From a virus, in IMG/VR virus record IMGVR_UViG_3300023118_000012, positions 1-45,393 of that record: DNA of 45,393 nucleotides; one strand, given 5' to 3'. The notes beneath the pieces are model-generated. The model was given only the letters and a program-made list of their open reading frames with translations. It had not been told where the DNA came from and did no database searches. Made by a program: the position numbers and the translations under genes. Positions 23,778 to 30,212 of this stretch are shown piece by piece; positions within the stretch are counted from its first letter, which is position 1, and each line of letters starts with the position of its first letter.

Positions 23778-24551
23778 ATGCAGATGAAGCTTACCGACAA
23801 GCAAGAGAAGTTCGCACTCAACGTAGGTTTAAAGGGCATGACGCAGGCTGCCGCGTATGTCGATGCCTACGATGCTGGCCAGCTGTTACCTGACGTTGCT
23901 GCCAAACGTGGGCAGGGGGTGGCCGCAAACATGAAGGTCGCCACCCGTATCAACACGTTGCGTGAGGAACAGTCACGACTTGCCGTGCAAGACTTTAGCA
24001 TGTCCGTCAAAGAACTGATGAATACTTACATACAGATTTTCTTGACGGACCCGAACGAACTGATCAGTATGCGGGTCGGTTGCTGCCGCTACTGTTGGGG
24101 ACGGGGCGGCGGCTACCAGTGGCGAGACCGGGAGTACATGGATGAGCTGGCACGGGTGGAGAAGGCAAACGAGCGCCTCCCCGTCGAGAAGCATCAGCCG
24201 CTCCCCGCGCCGCAAGGCGGCTTCGGTTTCAACCTCGCCCTAGACCCCAACCCCGAGTGCCTGGAGTGCAGCGGGGAGGGCGTCATGCGGGTGGTCCCCA
24301 AGGATACCACCAAGCTGTCTCCCGGCGCCCTGCACCTCTACCGTGGCGTCAAGGTCACCAAGGACGGCGTGCAGGTGCTCTTTGGCGATAAGGAAAAGGC
24401 TCTCGAAAATATCGGGCGGATGCTGGGGGCGTTCAACGACAAGGTGCGCGTGGACATCACCGGCAAGCTCGCCGAGCTGCGCTTGACCACGAACGACCCC
24501 AACGAAGCGGCGGCGGCGTATCAAAAGATGGTTGCGGCCTTCTCAACCTGA
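23778..24551 (+). CDS. Terminase small subunit with DnaJ-like zinc motifs
   Basis: 257 residues. The N-terminal 70 residues look like a terminase small subunit DNA-binding domain (KLTDKQEKFALNVGLKGMTQAAAYVDAYDAG, then RGQGVAANMKVATRINTL). In the middle, CRYCWGRG (103-110) and CLECSGEG (161-168) are two CxxCxGxG motifs, as in the zinc domain of DnaJ. The C-terminal part is helical and ends with a likely oligomerisation segment. TerS selects phage DNA for packaging. ATG 23778 has a poor ribosome site; ATG 23784 is an alternative. The gene end overlaps the next promoter. Confidence 0.85.
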   Translation: MQMKLTDKQEKFALNVGLKGMTQAAAYVDAYDAGQLLPDVAAKRGQGVAANMKVATRINTLREEQSRLAVQDFSMSVKELMNTYIQIFLTDPNELISMRVGCCRYCWGRGGGYQWRDREYMDELARVEKANERLPVEKHQPLPAPQGGFGFNLALDPNPECLECSGEGVMRVVPKDTTKLSPGALHLYRGVKVTKDGVQVLFGDKEKALENIGRMLGAFNDKVRVDITGKLAELRLTTNDPNEAAAAYQKMVAAFST

Positions 24552-24563
24552 CGCTATGTTCAA
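24532..24563 (+). promoter_or_regulatory. Sigma-70 promoter with operator site 6
   Basis: -35 TTGCGG at 24532-24537, 16 bases, -10 CTATGT at 24554-24559; half-palindrome CTGACGCTATGTTCAA at 24548-24563 with a perfect right arm. It overlaps the TerS stop codon. Leader similar to the one after site 3 (TCACGAGA, then AAGGAG). Confidence 0.55.
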
Positions 24564-24588
24564 GCCGTCACGAGAAGGAGAACGGCCC

Positions 24589-25314
24589 ATGCATGACTTT
24601 CCCACGCATCTATGCCCCTGCCCGTTTTGTCGCGATCGACGGCAGGCCGCTCACGCCGAGAGCTTGAGGGGGCCGCCGGACGTCGGGTTTACGGCCGGCG
24701 AGCCGTTTCACGCGGTGGATATCGACATGGGCCCGTCATATTCCGACGATCACCCCCATTGGTGCAGAGAGCCGGGGCCACCTGACATTGAGCCAACGTA
24801 CGTCATCCCCAATTTCAGCAAACCTCCGCAGGATATGACGCCCGAGGAGCTGGACGCGGAGATGCGGTTCTATTCCCTCGCTACGGTCCGGCGTCTTGCC
24901 GATACCCAGAGGGGTGAACCGGGGGCGGCGGCAGCTCGTGAGCTGGGGAGGCGCGCGGCGGGGGAGAGCAAGCGCGAGGCGCCGGCCGACGCTCAACCAA
25001 ACGTGCATTCCCGGTACGCCGCGTTGCCGGACCCCTCGCGCACGCCGCTGCAGCGGGCGCTCGACGCGGTGCCGGATCACCTCGACCCCATGAGCACGAG
25101 CGAACCGCCGCGCTGGCACCAAGGCAAGCATGCCATGGATAAATGGCCGCCGGTTGGTGACGTCGAGCTAACCAAGCGCAAGCGCTCCCTGATGCTAGTG
25201 GGCGTCGTGTTCGCCCTCTGCGTCGTGGTGCTCCTCGCCGCCGGCTGCGCGTCACGGCAGGACGCCTATTGGGCGCAGGTGACGCCGCGTGTCGGCGCGG
25301 TGCTGCAGCGGTGA
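24589..25314 (+). CDS. Unknown protein with C-terminal membrane segment and lipobox-like motif
   Basis: 241 residues from ATG 24589 (AAGGAG 8 bases upstream). The N-terminal part begins with LCPCPFCRDRR, a possible metal site, and is hydrophilic and proline-rich. Near the end, KRKR is followed by a hydrophobic run (about 199-217, ending VLLAAGC) and only 21 residues more. LAAGC fits a lipobox, which belongs at the N-terminus of lipoproteins, so the last third might be a separate lipoprotein translated from an internal start near 25135. The internal ribosome site is weak, so I keep one gene. No family recognised. Confidence 0.6.
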   Translation: MHDFPTHLCPCPFCRDRRQAAHAESLRGPPDVGFTAGEPFHAVDIDMGPSYSDDHPHWCREPGPPDIEPTYVIPNFSKPPQDMTPEELDAEMRFYSLATVRRLADTQRGEPGAAAARELGRRAAGESKREAPADAQPNVHSRYAALPDPSRTPLQRALDAVPDHLDPMSTSEPPRWHQGKHAMDKWPPVGDVELTKRKRSLMLVGVVFALCVVVLLAAGCASRQDAYWAQVTPRVGAVLQR

Positions 25315-25517
25315 CCCGGGGTTGCCGGGAGCCGGCGTGGTGGGCCAAGGCGCGCGAGCTGCGCGCCGATGGCCTCAAATATGCGGACGTGGCGCGGGCG
25401 TGCGGCAAGAGCCTCTGCAGCGTCTACCGGGCGTGCAACACCGAGTTGGTGCGGGCGCAACAGCGTGCGCGCTGGCACGGCACGATGCCGCCGTTTAAGC
25501 GGGGGTGGGCGGCATGA
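25311..25517 (+). CDS. Small helix-turn-helix protein
   Basis: 68 residues from GTG 25311, which overlaps the previous stop (GTGA). AKARELRADGLKYADVARACGKSLCSVYRACN is a convincing helix-turn-helix of the resolvase/homeodomain-like kind. It may bind DNA in packaging or regulation. Its stop overlaps the next ATG. Confidence 0.68.
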   Translation: MTRGCREPAWWAKARELRADGLKYADVARACGKSLCSVYRACNTELVRAQQRARWHGTMPPFKRGWAA

Positions 25518-25834
25518 GCGACGATTTGGAAGCGGCGTGGGCGGAGCGTGACGGCGCGTATATGAGCTTGGATGAGGCGCGCGAGGAGCGTGATTTTCTG
25601 GCGGAGCTGGTGGCTACGCAGTGCGAGCTCATCGCCAAGTTGCAGGAGCAGGCCACCACCCAAAATGAGGAGCTCGCCAGGTTCGGGCAGCTCGACGAAT
25701 GGGCGGCCAACATGACGGACGCGGTGGGGGACATGCTGGTGGAGTTTGGCCACGCGCGCCGGCCCGCCAGCTATATGCTGCTCCCATGGCCCTCGGTGCG
25801 CTACGTCGCGGAGCTGGCCTATGAGTGCGGGTGA
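25514..25834 (+). CDS. Small coiled-coil protein
   Basis: 106 residues. About residues 5-60 are a long charged helix with heptad character (EEATERDFLAELVATQ type, then LIAKLQEQATTQNEELARF), likely a coiled coil. Function unknown. ATGA overlap with the previous gene. Confidence 0.65.
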   Translation: MSDDLEAAWAERDGAYMSLDEAREERDFLAELVATQCELIAKLQEQATTQNEELARFGQLDEWAANMTDAVGDMLVEFGHARRPASYMLLPWPSVRYVAELAYECG

Positions 25835-26084
25835 CCTCAAGCAGCACGAAGCGGCTATGCGCATGCTGGGGTTTGACCAGCTACCGCCAGCCGTTCGCGC
25901 GTACCTGACGCAAGCCGCTTTCGCCCCGCCGATGCTTGAGATTTGGCAGGCGGTGACGGCGGGTTACCGAGAGGCCGTGATTGTCGATTGGCTGCGCCGG
26001 TGGAACGAAGGCAACCTAGCCGCCTCCCACGACGCGCAGCGGGACGGGTCGTGGTTTGAGATCAACGCGAGGCGATGGGGGTGA
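25821..26084 (+). CDS. Small helical protein, unknown
   Basis: 87 residues from ATG 25821, which overlaps the previous gene by 14 bases. Helical with a conserved-looking middle (LEIWQAVTAGYREAVIVDWLRRWNEG). No family recognised. Confidence 0.6.
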   Translation: MSAGDLKQHEAAMRMLGFDQLPPAVRAYLTQAAFAPPMLEIWQAVTAGYREAVIVDWLRRWNEGNLAASHDAQRDGSWFEINARRWG

Positions 26085-26407
26085 CCGTCTATGTTGACGA
26101 TGTTCGCCACACCTTCGGCCGCATGGTCATGTGCCATATGTGGGCGGACACCCTTGACGAGCTGCACGCCATGGCGGCCAAGTGCGGCCTCAAGCGCGAG
26201 TGGTTCCAAGAGCCGCCCAAGGCGTCGTGGTGCCACTATGATGTCAGCTTGGGCGTGAAGGCGCGGGCGCTCTACCTCGGCGCGGAGTTAACGGACATGT
26301 TCGGGCCCAACGATCACGAGGCGCGGCGGCTGGGGGATGACGCCCGCCGGCTGCGCTATGCCGAGGCGAGGGCACGCCGCCTAGACAGGATGCTTGCCGG
26401 TGACTAA
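26081..26407 (+). CDS. DUF4031 protein
   Basis: 108 residues from GTG 26081 (GAGG 7 bases upstream; ATG 26075 is too close to it). TVYVDDVRHTFGRMVMCHMWADTLDELHAMA, then WFQEPPKASWCHYDVS, is the full DUF4031 signature. The biochemical role of this family is not known; it is common in phages and bacteria. It lies between the two terminase genes. Confidence 0.88.
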   Translation: MTVYVDDVRHTFGRMVMCHMWADTLDELHAMAAKCGLKREWFQEPPKASWCHYDVSLGVKARALYLGAELTDMFGPNDHEARRLGDDARRLRYAEARARRLDRMLAGD

Positions 26408-28040
26408 GGCCGTGGTGCCCGCCCCCTTTGACTGGAAAAACCCGGACTATGTGCCGGTGTTCCAAGCCCGCCTTGCACGCCTCCAGCACCTCCGCCAGCA
26501 CCCCGAGCTCCTGCCCGGCTTGCGCGCGTGGTACCGTGACCACCCCGCCGATTTTATAAACGATTGGGGCATGACCTACGATCCGCGCAACGCGGACGTG
26601 GGGTTGCCCACGAGCATCCCGTTCCTCCTATTCCCCAAGCAGCGCGAGTGGATTGATTGGGTGCTGGAGCGCTGGAAAAGCCGGCAGCCTGGGGGCACGC
26701 AAAAGAGCCGTGACATGGGCATCTCGTGGCTGGCGTTGAGCCTGTCCGCCACGCTCTGCAATTTCCGCGACGGCATAAGCATAGGGTTCGGCTCGCGCAA
26801 GGCGGAGTATGTCGACAACGGCGGCGACCCCAAGTCGCTATTCTGGAAAGCCCGGTTCTTTCTGGCCAACGTGCCGCCCGAGTTTACCGGCGGGTGGGAT
26901 GAGCGCGCCCACTCCATCCGCATGCGCATTGAGTTTCCGTTGACCGGCAGTGTCATGGGTGGCGAGGCTGGCGACAATATTGGGCGCGGCGATCGGCAGA
27001 CCATCTATTTTGTGGATGAGGCTGCCCACTTGGAGCGGCCCAAGAAGATAGACGCCTCACTATCTGCCACGACCAATTGTCGCCAAGATTTGAGCAGTGC
27101 CAACGGCACCAACAACCCTTTCTATGAAAAGATTAGCAACGGTAAAATCAAGACGTTTACGTTCCATTGGCGCGACGATCCTCGCAAAGACCAAGCGTGG
27201 TATGAGAAGCAGCTTGAGGAGCTAGACGCGGTAACCGTCGCTCAAGAAATAGACATCAACTATACTGCCTCGCAAACCGGCATTGTCATCCCGAGCGCGT
27301 GGGTACAAATGATTATAGACGCAGACCTCAAGCTTGGGTTGGAGATGCGCGGCGAGTTGCGCGGGGCGCTCGACGTTGCGGACGAAGGCAAGGACCTCAA
27401 TGCATTCGCGTGGGGCCGGGGCGTGTTGCTTGAGGGCCTGGAGACGTGGAGCGGCAAGGGGGACGACATATTCGGCACCACGGAGCGCGCCTTTGACCTA
27501 TGCGACGAACACCAGCTCACCGAGTTTAGCTTTGACGCGGACGGCTTGGGCTCGGGCGTGCGGGGCGATGCGCGCGTAGTCAATGAGCGGCGCAAGGCGG
27601 CCAAGAACCGGCTCATTGAGGTGACGCCATTCCGGGGCAGCGGCGAGGTGTTGTATCCTGACAACGCCATCCCCAGCGCGGTCGTAACCCCCATTCGGCA
27701 AGCCGGCGATCGGCTCAACGGAGATTTCTTCGCCAACCATAAGGCGCAAGGCTGGTGGGAGCTGCGCATGCGCATCCTGCGCACCGTGCGTGCACTGGAG
27801 CTGCACAAGGCCGGCAAGCCGATCGGCTACAAGGTGGACGACCTCATGAGCATTCGGGGCACCATCCCTAACTTGGGGCTGCTCACCAATGAGCTAAGCC
27901 AGCCGACCTACAGCAAGAACACGGCCGGCAAAATCCTCGTGGACAAGGCCCCCGAGGGCGCCCCCAGCCCGAACCGGGGCGACTGCATCATGATCCGCTA
28001 CGCCCCGCGCAAAAAGAGCTTCCTAAGCTACTTGGATTGA
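26400..28040 (+). CDS. Terminase large subunit
   Basis: 546 residues from GTG 26400 (AGGA 9 bases upstream; the TTG at 26394 is too close). The ATPase domain has a Walker A-like KSRDMGIS (102-109) and Walker B IYFVDEA (202-208) with Asp206-Glu207. The nuclease domain has ALDVADEG with Asp325 and Asp328, FSFDADGLGSG (377-386), and a GD near the C-terminus. TerL pumps and cuts DNA during packaging. The length and motif form fit TerL of headful-packaging phages. Starts inside the DUF4031 stop. Confidence 0.93.
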   Translation: MTKAVVPAPFDWKNPDYVPVFQARLARLQHLRQHPELLPGLRAWYRDHPADFINDWGMTYDPRNADVGLPTSIPFLLFPKQREWIDWVLERWKSRQPGGTQKSRDMGISWLALSLSATLCNFRDGISIGFGSRKAEYVDNGGDPKSLFWKARFFLANVPPEFTGGWDERAHSIRMRIEFPLTGSVMGGEAGDNIGRGDRQTIYFVDEAAHLERPKKIDASLSATTNCRQDLSSANGTNNPFYEKISNGKIKTFTFHWRDDPRKDQAWYEKQLEELDAVTVAQEIDINYTASQTGIVIPSAWVQMIIDADLKLGLEMRGELRGALDVADEGKDLNAFAWGRGVLLEGLETWSGKGDDIFGTTERAFDLCDEHQLTEFSFDADGLGSGVRGDARVVNERRKAAKNRLIEVTPFRGSGEVLYPDNAIPSAVVTPIRQAGDRLNGDFFANHKAQGWWELRMRILRTVRALELHKAGKPIGYKVDDLMSIRGTIPNLGLLTNELSQPTYSKNTAGKILVDKAPEGAPSPNRGDCIMIRYAPRKKSFLSYLD

Positions 28041-28081
28041 GGCAGTATACGCGGGCTTCTTAGACGTCTTAGGCCTCCCGG

Positions 28082-28117
28082 CGCCCCGCATTGCCAGTGC
28101 GGGGCGTTTGGCGTTTT
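28082..28117 (+). terminator. Intrinsic terminator after the terminase operon
   Basis: Stem CGCCCCGCA (28082-28090) and TGCGGGGCG (28098-28106) with a 7-base loop, followed by TTTGGCGTTTT. A strong GC stem with a T-rich tail, 41 bases after the TerL stop. Confidence 0.85.
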
Positions 28118-28199
28118 ATGAGGACCGGCCTGCGCGGAACCATGCTCCGGCGGCAGCTATGGAGCCAGTGTCAACCCGAGGGGTGCACCCGGTCCTCAT
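28118..28199. ncRNA. Candidate structured RNA or DNA element with 11-bp closing stem
   Basis: ATGAGGACCGG (28118-28128) pairs perfectly with CCGGTCCTCAT (28189-28199). Inside, GCTCC/GGAGC (28144-28148 and 28161-28165) and a second hairpin with GTG/CAC and ACCC/GGGT (28168-28188) give a three-way junction on paper. It lies between a terminator and the next promoter, so no obvious promoter reads it rightward. It has no tRNA features. It might be a small RNA, or a DNA site used in packaging or replication. Confidence 0.35.
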
Positions 28200-28208
28200 C
28201 TCCCCCGC

Positions 28209-28237
28209 TTGACAATCACTTGAACCCATGTTCAAAT
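28209..28237 (+). promoter_or_regulatory. Sigma-70 promoter with operator site 7
   Basis: -35 TTGACA at 28209-28214, 17 bases, -10 TCAAAT at 28232-28237; palindrome TTGAACCCATGTTCAA at 28220-28235 in the spacer and -10. About 67 bases from the -35 to the ATGGC of the next gene align almost without gaps to the leftward promoter at 9175-9147. It heads the long head-tail block. Confidence 0.7.
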
Positions 28238-28269
28238 GCATCATCAGTCAAACGGGTGGAGCAAATCCC

Positions 28270-28485
28270 ATGGCACTCACTTTCAAGCGTAGCAAAGACT
28301 TCCCCGAGTTTTATCAAGTCCGAGACGGCGATACGCTCATCGGCAGCGTGAAGCGCGTTGAGGGTTGGACGGTGCGAGGCGCCCCGGTTCGGTGGGAAGC
28401 CCGTCGCAAGGGCAGGTACCTCGGTTCGGCGGATACCCGTAAAGATGCGGCCGCCTTAATCCTGACGACAGCGGCGGGGGCGTGA
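28270..28485 (+). CDS. Small protein, unknown
   Basis: 71 residues. Pattern FKRSKDFPEFYQVRDGDTLIGSVKRVEG, then WEARRKGRYLGSADTRKDAAALIL, resembles small phage proteins made of a three-stranded sheet and helix. GGTGGAG lies 8 bases before the ATG, in a leader shared with the gene at 9115. Confidence 0.68.
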   Translation: MALTFKRSKDFPEFYQVRDGDTLIGSVKRVEGWTVRGAPVRWEARRKGRYLGSADTRKDAAALILTTAAGA

Positions 28486-28488
28486 GCC

Positions 28489-28734
28489 ATGACCAAGCTA
28501 CAGTTTGATTGCCACCTGCCCAACCTCCTCCACGAGATGATTGAGGGCCACCCCCACCCAGGGCCGTTGACCACGGCGGTACGTTTGACGCTGCCAATTC
28601 TTTGCCAGCTTGCGGAACGGGCCATTGAGTTGGACGACCCCGCGCTTAACGTCCTCATGCTCTGGCTTAACCTTTATGACGTCCCGGAACTGGAGCGCGT
28701 GACGGCGATCGAAGCGCAGAGGGCGCGGCCATGA
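28489..28734 (+). CDS. Small helical protein, unknown
   Basis: 81 residues, leucine-rich and helical (LTLPILCQLAERAIELDDPALNVLMLWLNLYD). No family recognised. Three bases after the previous stop; its stop overlaps the next ATG (ATGA). Confidence 0.65.
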   Translation: MTKLQFDCHLPNLLHEMIEGHPHPGPLTTAVRLTLPILCQLAERAIELDDPALNVLMLWLNLYDVPELERVTAIEAQRARP

Positions 28735-28928
28735 CCGATTACTTCATCATCCAATCTCGCGTCACCGGCAAGTACGTCAAGAGCGGCCGGAGCGAGTGCC
28801 GGGAGTGGTGGCACGCCAAGCGCTTTGAGACGCGCGCCGAGGCCTCGCACTGGTGGGGCGACCCATTGCCTAACGGCCGGTATCTGCTCGTGCGCGTCAC
28901 CACGACCTTGACACCCGAGTTGCCTTAA
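28731..28928 (+). CDS. Small protein, unknown
   Basis: 65 residues. DYFIIQSRVTGKYVKSGRSE, then RFETRAEASHWW and NGRYLLVRV, looks like a small beta-alpha-beta protein. Not recognised. Confidence 0.65.
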   Translation: MTDYFIIQSRVTGKYVKSGRSECREWWHAKRFETRAEASHWWGDPLPNGRYLLVRVTTTLTPELP

Positions 28929-28954
28929 CCCACGTCACAACGGAGATGAGATCA

Positions 28955-29221
28955 ATGACACGAGGCGTAAACGACGGGCAGGCAGCGGAGATCGAAAGCC
29001 CGCCGTCCCCCACCTTCAAGCGGATCACCCGCCAGGTTCCGAAGGAATTTGAGGTTGCCACCGTGGAGGTTTCGACCGCCAAAATAGAGCACCTCATAGC
29101 GCGGGACATTCGGGCTAGCTATGACATAGCCGCCTCCACGGAAGTTAAGGTGACGCTCGATTATGACGATCGCGCCGAGGCGGTGACCGCCTCCGTGACC
29201 ATCACGAGGGCGCTGCCGTGA
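28955..29221 (+). CDS. Small protein, unknown
   Basis: 88 residues from ATG 28955, chosen because GGAG stands 9 bases before it; the ATG at 28946 is too close. A disordered N-terminus (GQAAEIESPPSP) is followed by an alpha/beta body (VEVSTAKIEHLIARDIRASY). No family recognised. Confidence 0.62.
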   Translation: MTRGVNDGQAAEIESPPSPTFKRITRQVPKEFEVATVEVSTAKIEHLIARDIRASYDIAASTEVKVTLDYDDRAEAVTASVTITRALP

Positions 29222-29547
29222 AAGACGCCCTGTTTTATACGCTGCGCCGGGGGCCCCATGGCTCGCGCCGCACCATCATGGCCGTGACGACGGAGAAGGG
29301 CAAAGGCAATTACCGCCACTTGTTCTATGGCCGCGATCAACACGACATGCCCACGAACGCCGCCTCCCGCGACTGCACCGGACGGTTCGCCACCAAAGAG
29401 CTTGCCGAGGCGGCCAAAGTCGTGGTTGACGCGGCCTACGCCGAGCACGAGCCGGCAATCAAAGAGGCCAACGAGGCGTGCGCCCGGGCGTACAGCGCGC
29501 AGGTGAAGGCCGTGGAGATGGCCGTTAAAGAGGCGTGCGGATCATGA
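29218..29547 (+). CDS. Small protein, unknown
   Basis: 109 residues from GTG 29218 (GTGA overlap). The middle contains RDCTGRFATKELAEAAKVVVDAAYAEHEPAIKEA, a helix-rich region. Not recognised. Confidence 0.62.
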   Translation: MKDALFYTLRRGPHGSRRTIMAVTTEKGKGNYRHLFYGRDQHDMPTNAASRDCTGRFATKELAEAAKVVVDAAYAEHEPAIKEANEACARAYSAQVKAVEMAVKEACGS

Positions 29548-29738
29548 GCAGCCCCGAACGACGACGTGAGAAAGCCGCCGAGTGGGCGCGTGAATGTGAG
29601 GCGGAGGAGGTGGAGCGGCGCCGCCGCAACTCGCTCACCTTGCACGAGATGATCCAAGAGGGTGACCTAGATTGGCCGTTGCGGTCCATCCTGGAGACCA
29701 TCGCCGATCGGCTCGACAAGCTGGGGGGCGTGTCGTGA
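29544..29738 (+). CDS. Small charged helical protein
   Basis: 64 residues, very charged in the first half (PERRREKAAEWARECEAEEVERRRR), probably one long helix. ATGA overlap with the gene before. Function unknown. Confidence 0.6.
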   Translation: MSSPERRREKAAEWARECEAEEVERRRRNSLTLHEMIQEGDLDWPLRSILETIADRLDKLGGVS

Positions 29739-30205
29739 CGGTGAAGCTCTATCGCTACGTCGACGGCGGCAAGGGGGACGGCTACAAGCCCCAGCTATGG
29801 ACGTTTGAGACGGTGCGCGAAACACCAACCGGCCGATGGCTGCAATTCTTCAACGTGGCCGGTTGGACCCGGTGGATGCGCCGCGATGCCGCTAACCCCT
29901 ACGCGCACCCCAGCCGGGAGGAGGCCCTTGCCGCCTACATCAAACGCAAGGACCGGCATCTTGCGTTCATCTCCGCCCGGCGCGAGGCGGTGCACGCAAA
30001 CCGGGCGGTGGCCCAAGAGATGGCCTTGCGGCTCGCCGCGTATGACCTACCGGACGTGCCCATGCCGGTAGTGCTGGCGGGGGAGAGCGTGGAGCGGTTG
30101 CGCATGCATCTCTACGGCCCAAGCACGCATTTCTCGGAAGCCGCCCGCGTCGAGCTCACCCGACGCGGCGAGGCCATTGACGCACCGCCCCCAGCGCGGG
30201 CATAG
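29735..30205 (+). CDS. Protein of unknown function
   Basis: 156 residues from GTG 29735 (GTGA overlap). A beta-rich N-terminus (KLYRYVDGGKGDGYKPQLWTFETV) is followed by a helical part containing SREEALAAYIKRKDRHLAFISAR. Not recognised. Last small gene before the portal. Confidence 0.65.
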   Translation: MTVKLYRYVDGGKGDGYKPQLWTFETVRETPTGRWLQFFNVAGWTRWMRRDAANPYAHPSREEALAAYIKRKDRHLAFISARREAVHANRAVAQEMALRLAAYDLPDVPMPVVLAGESVERLRMHLYGPSTHFSEAARVELTRRGEAIDAPPPARA

Positions 30206-30212
30206 TCGCCGC

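Noticed and set aside
28118-28199. tRNA gene
   Set aside because: The closing stem is 11 bp and there is no T-loop GTTCRA or recognisable anticodon arm.
28091-28351. 86-codon + frame across the terminator and structured element
   Set aside because: It crosses a terminator, a promoter and the start of a real gene in another frame, and its composition is not protein-like.
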